The notes below the pieces were generated by a model. It saw only the letters and a program-made list of their open reading frames with translations. It was not told the origin of the DNA and searched no databases. From the NCBI GenBank assembly GCA_017302575.1, contig JAFLDD010000001.1:186001-250000 (forward strand): DNA of 64,000 nt, in the 5' to 3' direction. Origin of the DNA: Alphaproteobacteria bacterium (GTDB taxonomy: Bacteria > Pseudomonadota > Alphaproteobacteria > Rickettsiales > UBA3002). Positions 24,759 through 34,070 of this stretch are shown here, piece by piece. The first letter of the stretch is position 1, and the number at the start of each line of letters is the position of its first letter. Position numbers and translations under genes: made by a program.

Positions 24759-25321
24759 TGAGCAAAGCATTCACGAAAGAGGGTGATGGCGACGAACCGC
24801 ATGATGATGCGGACGATGCAGACGCATTACCCAGAGGCACCAAAAATTATATGACACCCGCAGGCTTCGCAGCGATGCAGGCAGAGCTGCGTGAGTTGCT
24901 CTACAAAGAGCGCCCGAAGATAGTTGAGATTGTTTCATGGGCGGCTGGTAATGGTGATCGCTCGGAGAATGGTGATTATATTTATGGCAAAAAGCGCCTG
25001 CGTGAGATTGATAAGCGCGTGCGTTACCTCACCAAGCGCATCGAGAGTGCGGAGGTGGTGGACCCCGAAGGGCAGCAGCATTTAGAGCATGTATTTTTCG
25101 GCGCGACAGTAACCTATATGCGCGAAGACGAGCGCGAGGTGAGAGTGAAAATTGTCGGGGTTGACGAAGCGAAGGCGGAGATCGGGCATATTAGTTGGCT
25201 ATCGCCCGTCGCACGCGCGCTGATGAAATCAACGATAGGTGATATGGTGGAGTTGCGCACACCAGTGGGTATCGAAAGTATCGAAGTGCTTAAGATACAC
25301 TATGAAATCATTAAGGAATAA
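24758..25321 (+). CDS. greB: transcription elongation factor GreB
   Basis: A 187-residue Gre factor that stimulates transcript cleavage by backtracked RNA polymerase. The N-terminal coiled coil has RGTKNYMTPAGFAAMQAELR and the acidic tip NGDRSENGDY. YIYGKKRLREIDKRVRYL is typical of GreB rather than GreA. The C-terminal FKBP-like domain includes FFGATVTYM and the ending GIESIEVLKIHYE. An acidic, Asp-rich extension of ~25 residues precedes the Gre domain. The ATG at 24758 overlaps the transporter stop codon. Confidence 0.93.
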   Translation: MSKAFTKEGDGDEPHDDADDADALPRGTKNYMTPAGFAAMQAELRELLYKERPKIVEIVSWAAGNGDRSENGDYIYGKKRLREIDKRVRYLTKRIESAEVVDPEGQQHLEHVFFGATVTYMREDEREVRVKIVGVDEAKAEIGHISWLSPVARALMKSTIGDMVELRTPVGIESIEVLKIHYEIIKE

Positions 25322-25335
25322 TGGCGCACCCGTCA
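25322..25335 (-). repeat. extra partial copy of the tRNA-Arg 3' end
   Basis: The 14 bases TGGCGCACCCGTCA, directly after the greB stop codon, equal the last bases of the tRNA-Arg gene including CCA (minus strand). It lies 150 bases outside the displaced att copy and parallels the extra copy at the tRNA-Phe element. Confidence 0.6.
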
Positions 25336-25437
25336 AAATGTGCTCGGCGTTGCCTGCGCGCCAATGCTAAACTCGCTTTGCTCGTTAAGCGTATGGTCGA
25401 ATAAGATTCGACATTCAGATGACGCATGCGATTCAAC

Positions 25438-25465
25438 AAAAAAGCCACCGCAAGGGTGGCTTTTT
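25438..25465. terminator. bidirectional rho-independent terminator
   Basis: GCCACC (25444-25449) pairs with GGTGGC (25455-25460) around a 5-base loop, flanked by AAAAAA and TTTTT. It probably ends greB transcription and was originally also the terminator of tRNA-Arg. Confidence 0.85.
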
Positions 25466-25471
25466 ATTAAA

Positions 25472-25520
25472 TGGCGCACCCGTCAGAATTCGAATCTGAA
25501 ACCTCCTGATCCGTAGTCAG
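25472..25520 (-). repeat. att site, displaced tRNA-Arg 3' fragment
   Basis: 49 bases identical to 34881-34929, covering the CCA, acceptor 3' strand, T-arm, variable loop and the 3' side of the anticodon arm of tRNA-Arg. The copy stops in the anticodon stem, so it is not a functional tRNA. Confidence 0.9.
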
Positions 25521-25638
25521 TTTAGCCTAGTTCTCCCACGTGCGCGCGCGTGCTTATTAAAATACTGAAAAATAGTAAAATTATGTTATTTTATTAATTT
25601 AATTGTTAATTTTGATACGCTCATTTACGTTCTCTCGT

Positions 25639-25660
25639 GGTGACTTATTGGTGACTTTTT
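25639..25660 (+). promoter_or_regulatory. probable integrase arm-type sites, left end of element 2
   Basis: Two GGTGACTT motifs 11 bases apart just upstream of the integrase start; the same 22-base block recurs with one mismatch at 34815-34836. The surrounding 25521-25638 is AT-rich and without a gene. Confidence 0.5.
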
Positions 25661-25676
25661 AACTCTCTGACCAGCG

Positions 25677-26891
25677 ATGAGTATGCATATAAAATTGACA
25701 AAAAAGACAATCGACGGATTCGCATTTGAAACGTCTGAGAAAAAAGATATTCGCTGGGATGCGGAAATGTCTGGCTTCGGCGTGCGTATTTATCCAAGCG
25801 GCAAGAAGGCATTTATTTTGTCTTATAGGCAGCATGGTAAAAAGCGCCTGCTTACGATCGGTCAATATGGAAAAATTACACTTGACCAAGCTAAGGATAT
25901 TGCGCGTAAGCGGCTAGGGGAGGTGGCAGACGGTAAAGACCCGCTACTTGCACGTAAGGCCGTAAAAAAGAAAAATGTAAACACTGTTGAAAAAGTTTAT
26001 CGCGAGTTTCTCGAAAAATATGCGAAACGTTTCAATAAGCACTGGAAAGAAACGCACCGTATTTTTCAAAAAGATATTTTACCTGTTATCGGTAAAACGC
26101 CAATAGACGAGGTTAAGCGACAAGATTTGGTAACAATTCTCGACGATGTTATGGAGCGCGGGGCAGGGATTATGGCGAATCGCACCCTTGCAGCGCTAAA
26201 GCGCTATTTCGGGTGGTGTGTGGAGCGTGGGTTAATCGAGTATTCGCCTGCTATCGCGATTAAACGCCCTGCGCGTGCAAAAAGCCGTGATCGTGTTCTT
26301 AGTGATAGTGAAATTGTCGAAGTTTGGGGCGCCGTGGACGAAATGCATTATCCATTTAGCTCGATTATCAAGTTTCTACTAATTACGGGTCAGCGTCGTG
26401 GTGAAGTTTCGACGATGCGGTGGAGTGATTTCGACAAAAAAGAAAAGATTTGGACGATTCCGCAAGAATTCACGAAATCCAACCGCCGCCAAGAAGTGCC
26501 GTTGTCGGATGCAGCGTTGGAGGTGCTTAATTCAATAATCAATCTTGGCGATTATGTATTTAGCAGTACAGGTTTTCGCCCGTTTGAGAATTTCTCGCGC
26601 GATAAGGCTGAGCTTGATGCGCGCATTAATAAAGCGCGTGCGAAACGCCCTCCTGAAATGCAGCCGTGGACGATTCATGACTTACGTCGCACAGTTGCAA
26701 GCGGCATGGCGAGATTAAAAATCGCACCGCATGTGATTGAGAGTGTTTTAAATCATAAAACGGGAATTATTAGTGGCGTTGCTGCGGTTTATAATCGCCA
26801 CGATTATTTCGAAGAAAAACGTGAAGCCCTAGATTTGTGGGCTAAGTACGTGATTGAATTGCTCGAGGCAAAAGAGGAAAAATCATTATAA
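25677..26891 (+). CDS. int: tyrosine recombinase / P4-type integrase of element 2
   Basis: A 404-residue site-specific recombinase for tRNA-Arg. The N-terminal DUF4102-like domain has MSGFGVRIYPSGKKAFIL and IGQYGKITLDQAKDIARK. The core-binding domain spans about residues 100-200. The catalytic domain has the first Arg in ITGQRRGEVSTMRW, HDLRRTVA (HxxR), LNHKTG and a probable nucleophile Tyr in AVYNRHDY. Full length. It is adjacent to the displaced att copy rather than to the intact tRNA, which is at the other end. Sequence similarity to the integrase of element 1 is limited to family motifs, so the two elements were acquired independently. Confidence 0.95.
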   Translation: MSMHIKLTKKTIDGFAFETSEKKDIRWDAEMSGFGVRIYPSGKKAFILSYRQHGKKRLLTIGQYGKITLDQAKDIARKRLGEVADGKDPLLARKAVKKKNVNTVEKVYREFLEKYAKRFNKHWKETHRIFQKDILPVIGKTPIDEVKRQDLVTILDDVMERGAGIMANRTLAALKRYFGWCVERGLIEYSPAIAIKRPARAKSRDRVLSDSEIVEVWGAVDEMHYPFSSIIKFLLITGQRRGEVSTMRWSDFDKKEKIWTIPQEFTKSNRRQEVPLSDAALEVLNSIINLGDYVFSSTGFRPFENFSRDKAELDARINKARAKRPPEMQPWTIHDLRRTVASGMARLKIAPHVIESVLNHKTGIISGVAAVYNRHDYFEEKREALDLWAKYVIELLEAKEEKSL

Positions 26892-27002
26892 ATCAATTGC
26901 TTGTATTTTTTTTTGGCACGCGCATAAAAATGCGGATATTAATAAAATTCTAACTAATTTAAGCCACAATGTCCTGAGATAGAACAATAATCAGGCTAGG
27001 CA

Positions 27003-30000
27003 ATGCCACCACAGGGCTCAGGAATCATAGGATGGTTTAGGGATTTCTTCGGAAGAAATTCGGCGGCACCTGCTGCCGCCAATAACGCTGCTGGTCTGCG
27101 TTTTGAAGATGGACCAATTATCATAAGCGATATGCCAGTGGACCCTACGCATGGCGTGGTAATACAAACCTACGAAGGTGTAACTGGTAATAACATTTCT
27201 CGCATGGTCTCTGGTCAGAATTATGACCTGACATCGGAACAGAGATCGTTGGCGAATGCTATTGAGGAAGCCTATCGCAATTTACCCGTTGTAGGTACTC
27301 GTGAGATGCCAGATGGCCGTTCTATCGAAGTACGAATCCCATTAGGTGAGGCGCGAGCTGTTCGCGTAGATGGCCGCAATATTGTTTTTGCTAGTACGTT
27401 CATGCCAGCGCAGGAAGTATCTGCAGCTACTACAGCTGAATTACAAGCTGCTTTGGCGGAGCGTGCGCGTATTGCGGTGGAGAGTGCTTCGCAAGCTTCC
27501 TTCCGAGCGGCGCAAGCCGCAGGTATAACGAATCTCTACATGCCAACACTTCGAAGCAATGCCATCGGGGGTGGCAATAACCTTGTGTCTGCGACGGATG
27601 CAGGTGCCGCCATTGAGCGTGCACGGATTGCTTCAGGTGTTGAGATTAATCCAATTGTTCGTCTGATGGGTGGTGAGCAATCTCAAGCTAACGTGGATTT
27701 TAGAGCGGGTGTAGCGAGTGTAGTAGAATCACCCCCATCGCTTGCAGCTATTGATAACTCTGCATTTGCTCGCGATGTTTTGGTGTTGAGCCAATCATCG
27801 CCAACAGCTGCAGAAATTATGCCGTTACCTTCTCGTCCTGAATTTTTCTTAACTGATGCAGCAGATGCATCGCGTGTGCAATCTGTAATTGACGGTTACT
27901 TCTCCAATCACGGGCTACCAATGACGCATCAGATTATTGAGCGTGGCGGCCGACAGTATGCGGTGTTTTATACTGTAAATGAATCTGATTCTCTTACTGG
28001 AAGAGATCGCGCAAGTATTGCTAGATACATGGGACGAACGATTGCTCGTGAAGCTGGCGTTGCAAGCGTCGAGTTCTTTGTGGGTGATCCTTCTTCTTCA
28101 CGGACGCTAACTAGTGCTATTGAATTTCGTAACCAAATCCTAGATTTAAGTGTACCACAAGCAGATGTTGTGAGCGCTGCTGCAGAATTTAGAGGGGGCA
28201 CTTATTTTGCCATGCTTCCTGAAGATGTGGAGCATGCGAGACAATTAATTCGTGAAAACTCGGCAACAGCTACGCGCAATAAATATGGCGATACTACTAC
28301 AGCGTTTGGCAGAGAAATATCAGGCTTTCACGAAGTAAGTTTAGTTGTCGATGGCCAGAGAATTATTTATCTTGGAAGTGGTGATCCTGAATTTCGATTC
28401 GGTGGCAGTGAAGCTGAGTTGCTTGGTCGTGAAGGCATTCCTCATTCTGGAACATTGTTTGAGAATATTCAAGATCCGATCGAACTTAATCGTCTTCGTT
28501 ATAAACATTTACAAGAAATACTAGCGCAACATCCGCGAGGTTTAGACTATCTAGACAGTGTACTTCCTAGTGTCATCAATCCTATATTGACAGAATCAGA
28601 CTCAACTCAACTAAGAATGGGTGCGACGACTACATTTGAGATCCCTAGCCATCCTGCTGATGGAGCATCGCGCTTAGTGGTTCTGCGTCGTAATGCTGCC
28701 ACGGGCGATGGTTTGAGTCTGGTTGGCGGTGGCGGCGAGGGTAATGAAACCCCTCTAATCACTTTACGTCGCGAGATGGCTGAAGAGTTCGGGCATTTTG
28801 TGCGTAATCCACAGCAACAAGCTGAGCTTGATGCCGTACTTAGTGTATTAGAAATCGAAGAGCGTTTTGCCGTCATGGATGGTACGGTTGATACGCATAA
28901 CTATGCGGCGCAAGTGCGAGATGTTGCAGTTACGGTGAATGGTGTTGAACATAATGCGCGCACGCTGGCCCATAGATTATTTGCTCAGTTTCAATCAGAT
29001 GGACCACTAGCCAATGCAGAAATTCAAGGGATGTGGTATGGCACACCTGAAGATTCCGCACAGCTTTTACCAGAAATGCGTTATGCACATGAGGGGCTGA
29101 ATCTTGCGCGCCATCCGATGGTTGCTTCGCATGTAAGCCTTGAAGCTGATGGTGTGCTGATTGCACGTGTTGCTGCAAATGCAGGTCAGACAGTAGAAGC
29201 ATTGGCGTTAAATTCTGATGCTAGGGTACCGATGCCGTCCAGCGCTGCGGATGCAATAAATACTGGCAATATTACGGTTCTCGCTAGTGATTTGCCAGAT
29301 AATTCGATTTCTGCGGTCAACCGTTCGCGCCGTGCCTTACTGCGTATTAATTTAACTGACTCTGCGGGCTTTAATGGTAATCCTGATTTGATTGTAGATG
29401 CGCATGGTCGTCCGTCGTTGTTGGGTATCGCCAGTGTTAATCGTAATCCGAACACTGGTGCGCTTGAATCTGTAACCTTCATTAATCCGAAAGATAGTGC
29501 AGGTGTTAGTTTTACCCCGCGTCCAGAGGGCGGTTATGACATCGTCAATACCGTTGTGGGCACAAACTACAATATTCAAACCTATCCTGTTAATGACGGT
29601 ATATTGATTGTTCCTGCAGACGAACTTTACCAAGTGCGAGCATTGCAAGATTTGATCTTTGCGCAAACAGGTCAACCAAATGCGGATGGTGTTATTACCG
29701 CCAATATTCAACAGTTCGATGGCGCAATACGCGATGCGCATACTTACTTCACTAGCGAAGGTCTTATAGCGGATCTCTATAGTTCGACTATGGCAGATTT
29801 GTATGATACGGAAGCAGCCATTTTCAAACGTCATGAGGCGATTGAAGGTAGCATTTGGCGCAAAAATGCCAATATTACGTTCCATGTAGTGCGCGTACCT
29901 GCGGAATATCAGGGCACGGATGGCGGAGTTCAACGCCAGTTCTATGAATCCCGCTTTGTCGTTGTGAATGAAGGCGGTGTTTCACGTGCGGTTGCTTATG

Positions 30001-33000
30001 ATTACGCAGTTGAGAACTTTACCCAACGCGATGGCAGCCCAATTGATTGGAACGTTGTTGATACGGTGAATCCACTTGAATTAGCCGATGTGCGTTCCCG
30101 TATGGGTCTTACCGCACCTGTCGAATCCATCGGAACGTTCATGCACTCTAATGTCACGGTAATTGCGAATGACTTGACTGCTGATCCTGTGCCTGCGGTA
30201 AATCTGTCACGCCGTACGTTGCTACGCATCAATCTAACGGATGTAGTTGGCTACAACGGTAATCCGGGGTTGATCAGGGATGCGCATGGTCGTCCGTCGC
30301 TGCTGGGTATTGCCAGTGTTAATCGTAATCCCAACACTGGTGCGCTTGAATCTGTAACCTTCATTAACCCAAAGGACAGTGCGGGTGTCAACTTTACTGA
30401 GCGTGCAGACGGTGGGTATGATGTTGTGAGCACGATTGAAGGTACGAACTACAATATCCAAACCTACCCGTTTACAGATGGCGTTTTGATTGTACCTGCG
30501 GATGAAACTTCACAGGTGCAGGAGCTCCATGATATGTTGGTCGCACGTTTAGGTCAGCCTAATGCAGAAGGTGTGATTACAGCTAATATCGAGCAGTTCG
30601 ATGGTGCGCTGCGTGACGCACACAATTACTTTACGCGAGAAGGTCTTGTGCCTGACCTCTATAGTTCGAACTACGAGAGTATGTATGAGCCTGGCACGAA
30701 CACACCAAAGAACCACGAGCCTGTGGAAGGCAATGTATGGCGTAAGAATGCGAAGATTACTTTCCATGTAGTACGTGTACCTGCGGAATATCGAGGTACA
30801 GATGGCGGTGTACAACGGCAGTTCTATGAAACACGCTTCGTGGTCGTAAACGAAGGCGGCGTATCTCGTGCTGTAGCATATGATTACGCAGTTGAGAACT
30901 TTAGACAGCGTGATGGCAGCGCTATTGACTGGAATAGTATAGATACGGTGAACCCTATGGAACTGGGCGAGGTGCGTGCTCGTATGGGACTAACCGCACC
31001 TATCGAATCTATCGGAACATTCGTTGATATGGAGCAGCGCATACCATTTGATGTTGGCGAAGCATGGGCAGATGCTGCTCATCGTCCTGCACCCACAGAT
31101 CTTTTTCCTACAGATGGTCGTCCCCTTGGTGGCGTGGTAGATAGTTCTGTTCCGCCAAGAATCGCTCCTGATGCTCAAATCGTTTCACCTGCTGCACTTA
31201 CTGAGATTTTGCGCGGTACTCAGTTAGCACTTAACAATGCAGGTGGTGCTGAAGTATTTGAGGTTACATTCCCTAGAGGCATGAATGCAATTGATCGTGG
31301 TCAAATTCTAAGCAGTCTTGCGAGATCTGGTGTAAATCCAGACAGCTTTTCTCTCAGTGGTGATCGCGTTGCCATTCCCGTAACTGAATTAAATAGGGGA
31401 ACTTTGTTATCGGTTCTGGAGCATTCTGTGCGAGCTCCTTCGGGCTTCATTCCTGTAGGAGCTCGTGGTGCATCCGTAGGTGGCGCAGCATTTGGTTTAG
31501 CATTCGTACCATTGCAATATGCGACTACTTACCAGCTTGATAGAGAAGCAGGCGGTGAGCAGCTTGCGTATGGTACTGCTTCGATGGCTGCCAATGCAAC
31601 AGGTGGTATTGCAGGGGCAGCAGAAGCGGCGGCATGGATACGTGCTGGTCGTGCAGGTATTCCAAGTACAGGTGTCTTACGTGTTGCTGGCAGTGCTGCC
31701 ATTCCGCTAGTGCTGGCAGCAAGTGCTTTTGAAATGGGTGCAGCTTATGAATCAGGTAGTGGTTCACGTGGCGCAGCAGCAGCGGGTGGTGCGGTAGGTG
31801 GTATTGCAGGTGGTATTGCAGGTGGCGCTGTATTTGGTCCATGGGGAGCCGCTATTGGTGGTATTGGTGCTGGTCTTGGTGGTGCAGTATTGAGCGCTGA
31901 TGCATTCGGTGATGATGTACAGCGTTGGTTTGTAGGTATGCGTCACGATGAAGCGCTTGCTGCTATTAATCGTATCTCTGCGCTACGTACTGCTACACGT
32001 GGACTTAGTGGTGAGGCGCTACATGAACAGGTACGTTTGAGGCTTTCACGTGATCAAGGTCTTCGACGTGCACGAATACCTAGCGAAGAAGAAATACAAA
32101 GAAATATGGCCCTTGCTACGCATGCAACATGGTCGGAATTCATGGCGGATGTTGATATCTCTTCGCGCACGGGTGTTATGCAGCCTATCACGCAACGCCT
32201 TATTACTCGCGGCTTTACGTTAGAAGAAATTCGAAGACTTACCGAGCGTGCGCCTCGTGAAGATATTGCTTCTACTGTTGTAAATATTCCCATTTCAGGG
32301 TTGCCAGACGCTTTTACGATTCCAACCTCTGCAGAGATGGAAGCGTATCGTGGGCGTTTAAATGACCGTTACGGCAGTGCAGCTGTTCAGCGCTCTATTG
32401 ATTTAGAAGGTCGTGCATTACAACAACGCGCGAACGAGCGCCGCCCCAATATCAGTGAAGATGCTTTGGCAACAGAGCATGGTCGCCAATTCTTCGACCG
32501 TGTTTTTGAATATCAATATCGTTTTCAAATGGGTGCGGGAGTCAATCGCGCAACAATTATACGCGCATTGACTGACTCTAACTTGCAAAGACAAGCTGGA
32601 CTTAGTGAAGAAGAAATTGAGCGCCTATCTGCCAACCAAGAGAACGTTTATGTCATTCCAGTCGGTACACGGCAATCGACCGCTCTGACCCAACGTCTTT
32701 TTAGAATGATGAGAATTGGCATATTTGATGAAGGGACGGGTGCAACGTATCGCCAAGTTGGTAACAATTATGTTATCAATATGTCGCAAATTCATGACTC
32801 GCTTTACCCAGAAATCCGTCAAATGATGGAAGAGTTTGTGCAAAACAACCCCGAGCAAGTAACTATTGTTAAAAATGACCCACCACAGCCTATACGCGAA
32901 CTGCGTAATATGGAGTTTTTTAATCCAGAATACGCGCCACGTTTAACATTGCCAACAGGTCAAGAATTCGTGAGTTTGTTGAGCTCGAGTGGAGTAGATG

Positions 33001-34070
33001 TTACTAATATTCGTGATGTTACTGGTGAGTCTGCCATGTTCGCGAGTATTGCCCCCGATGCACGAAGTGCTTTGGGTGGTAATGTGCCTGAAGGTTGGCG
33101 TGTTAATCCTGCTTATGCACTACAGATTAACCGTCAGATAGGTCGTGAGAATGTGGGTACTACAGTTGATGCGCAGACTGTTAATGCCTTCCGTATTGCA
33201 ATTTTGGGCGATAGGCCTTCTGAGCGTGATCAGCAGCGTTGGCAACAGTTTTTACGTGTAGGTCCAGCGAGTGAGCAGGGGCAACAATTGATTGCCGATG
33301 CTACGCGTGATCATAGAAATGCTGAGTTACTTGGCAATCGAGAATTTGTAATGCAACTACAGCGCATGGCTTCAGTGGCCAATCGCGAATTGCCAATCGA
33401 CGGTGTTTATGGCCAAAGAACTAGCGAGGCGCTAGAACAATTGACTAGTAACCAGTGGGATGAAATCCAAGCAATTGGACTAGGCACACCAGAAGCGGGT
33501 ACTATGCTACAGCGTAGTGTAGAGCGTACTCTTGGCCGCCATGTACAGATTATGGCGGGCATTCCTGAAGCGGAGCAGGACGGTATTATTGGCCGCCGTA
33601 CGCGTGGAGCATTGCAGGAATTGCTGGGTGATCGTTATGAAGAAGCGAGACGTGCAGGCTTTATTTCAGAAGCAGGTTATGCAATCATTGCCGAGGCATA
33701 TGTTACGCAACAGAACGCGTTGCAGTTACAACAATCGCAACTAGAGGAAAACGAGTTGCTCAGGGGCCTTGATTCAGTGCAAGCCACAGCTCTAGTTGCT
33801 GATATTCAGTCTATTTCATCTGTGCTTAGTAACGTTACTTATGTTGACACTGAAGCCCGTACTGTTCCTGCAATTCTTGCAGATAACCAACTGGAGGCGG
33901 CGGATATTGAAATTGTTCTGCAATATTTGCGCGATAATCCATCGATTTTGGGTAATAGGACTCTGGAGACATTATCAGACGACGGCAATGCAGCGCTTAC
34001 ATTGGGTGATTTGCAGGCCGCTATAACGCGTATTCGAGAGCAATCGGCTCAAGATAATAGTATTCAGTAA
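27003..34070 (+). CDS. giant protein with Nudix box, duplicated module and PG-binding-like repeats, 2355 aa
   Basis: No overall family recognised. No signal peptide (MPPQGSGIIGWFRDFFGRNS). Residues ~60-540 contain divergent repeated segments of the type FASxxMPAQEVS/YFxxHGLPM. At ~575-600 a Nudix box (GxxxxxE...RREMAEEFGHF) sits in a plausible Nudix domain. Residues 756-1049 and 1050-1343 are a tandem duplicated module (HGRPSLLGIASVNRNPNTGA; ITFHVVRVPAEY; QRQFYESRFVVVNEGG). At ~1490-1640 there are hydrophobic segments and a glycine zipper (GGAVGGIAGGIAGGAVFGPW). A helical, charged region follows. Near the C-terminus are two peptidoglycan-binding-like units (PIDGVYGQRTSEALEQL ~2130 and DGIIGRRTRGALQELL ~2195). 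The whole suggests a large effector, toxin or surface protein (inference). Confidence 0.85.
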   Translation: MPPQGSGIIGWFRDFFGRNSAAPAAANNAAGLRFEDGPIIISDMPVDPTHGVVIQTYEGVTGNNISRMVSGQNYDLTSEQRSLANAIEEAYRNLPVVGTREMPDGRSIEVRIPLGEARAVRVDGRNIVFASTFMPAQEVSAATTAELQAALAERARIAVESASQASFRAAQAAGITNLYMPTLRSNAIGGGNNLVSATDAGAAIERARIASGVEINPIVRLMGGEQSQANVDFRAGVASVVESPPSLAAIDNSAFARDVLVLSQSSPTAAEIMPLPSRPEFFLTDAADASRVQSVIDGYFSNHGLPMTHQIIERGGRQYAVFYTVNESDSLTGRDRASIARYMGRTIAREAGVASVEFFVGDPSSSRTLTSAIEFRNQILDLSVPQADVVSAAAEFRGGTYFAMLPEDVEHARQLIRENSATATRNKYGDTTTAFGREISGFHEVSLVVDGQRIIYLGSGDPEFRFGGSEAELLGREGIPHSGTLFENIQDPIELNRLRYKHLQEILAQHPRGLDYLDSVLPSVINPILTESDSTQLRMGATTTFEIPSHPADGASRLVVLRRNAATGDGLSLVGGGGEGNETPLITLRREMAEEFGHFVRNPQQQAELDAVLSVLEIEERFAVMDGTVDTHNYAAQVRDVAVTVNGVEHNARTLAHRLFAQFQSDGPLANAEIQGMWYGTPEDSAQLLPEMRYAHEGLNLARHPMVASHVSLEADGVLIARVAANAGQTVEALALNSDARVPMPSSAADAINTGNITVLASDLPDNSISAVNRSRRALLRINLTDSAGFNGNPDLIVDAHGRPSLLGIASVNRNPNTGALESVTFINPKDSAGVSFTPRPEGGYDIVNTVVGTNYNIQTYPVNDGILIVPADELYQVRALQDLIFAQTGQPNADGVITANIQQFDGAIRDAHTYFTSEGLIADLYSSTMADLYDTEAAIFKRHEAIEGSIWRKNANITFHVVRVPAEYQGTDGGVQRQFYESRFVVVNEGGVSRAVAYDYAVENFTQRDGSPIDWNVVDTVNPLELADVRSRMGLTAPVESIGTFMHSNVTVIANDLTADPVPAVNLSRRTLLRINLTDVVGYNGNPGLIRDAHGRPSLLGIASVNRNPNTGALESVTFINPKDSAGVNFTERADGGYDVVSTIEGTNYNIQTYPFTDGVLIVPADETSQVQELHDMLVARLGQPNAEGVITANIEQFDGALRDAHNYFTREGLVPDLYSSNYESMYEPGTNTPKNHEPVEGNVWRKNAKITFHVVRVPAEYRGTDGGVQRQFYETRFVVVNEGGVSRAVAYDYAVENFRQRDGSAIDWNSIDTVNPMELGEVRARMGLTAPIESIGTFVDMEQRIPFDVGEAWADAAHRPAPTDLFPTDGRPLGGVVDSSVPPRIAPDAQIVSPAALTEILRGTQLALNNAGGAEVFEVTFPRGMNAIDRGQILSSLARSGVNPDSFSLSGDRVAIPVTELNRGTLLSVLEHSVRAPSGFIPVGARGASVGGAAFGLAFVPLQYATTYQLDREAGGEQLAYGTASMAANATGGIAGAAEAAAWIRAGRAGIPSTGVLRVAGSAAIPLVLAASAFEMGAAYESGSGSRGAAAAGGAVGGIAGGIAGGAVFGPWGAAIGGIGAGLGGAVLSADAFGDDVQRWFVGMRHDEALAAINRISALRTATRGLSGEALHEQVRLRLSRDQGLRRARIPSEEEIQRNMALATHATWSEFMADVDISSRTGVMQPITQRLITRGFTLEEIRRLTERAPREDIASTVVNIPISGLPDAFTIPTSAEMEAYRGRLNDRYGSAAVQRSIDLEGRALQQRANERRPNISEDALATEHGRQFFDRVFEYQYRFQMGAGVNRATIIRALTDSNLQRQAGLSEEEIERLSANQENVYVIPVGTRQSTALTQRLFRMMRIGIFDEGTGATYRQVGNNYVINMSQIHDSLYPEIRQMMEEFVQNNPEQVTIVKNDPPQPIRELRNMEFFNPEYAPRLTLPTGQEFVSLLSSSGVDVTNIRDVTGESAMFASIAPDARSALGGNVPEGWRVNPAYALQINRQIGRENVGTTVDAQTVNAFRIAILGDRPSERDQQRWQQFLRVGPASEQGQQLIADATRDHRNAELLGNREFVMQLQRMASVANRELPIDGVYGQRTSEALEQLTSNQWDEIQAIGLGTPEAGTMLQRSVERTLGRHVQIMAGIPEAEQDGIIGRRTRGALQELLGDRYEEARRAGFISEAGYAIIAEAYVTQQNALQLQQSQLEENELLRGLDSVQATALVADIQSISSVLSNVTYVDTEARTVPAILADNQLEAADIEIVLQYLRDNPSILGNRTLETLSDDGNAALTLGDLQAAITRIREQSAQDNSIQ
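29268..31031 (+). repeat. tandem duplication of a 294-codon module
   Basis: Copy 1 (29268-30149) and copy 2 (30150-31031) are offset by 882 bases and align throughout, with long near-identical DNA stretches (for example around 29400 and 30282). They are in frame within the giant gene, so the duplication added one protein module. Confidence 0.9.

Noticed and set aside
25472..25520. A second tRNA-Arg gene
   Set aside because: Only the 3' 49 bases are present; the D-arm and the 5' acceptor strand are missing, so it is an att remnant.
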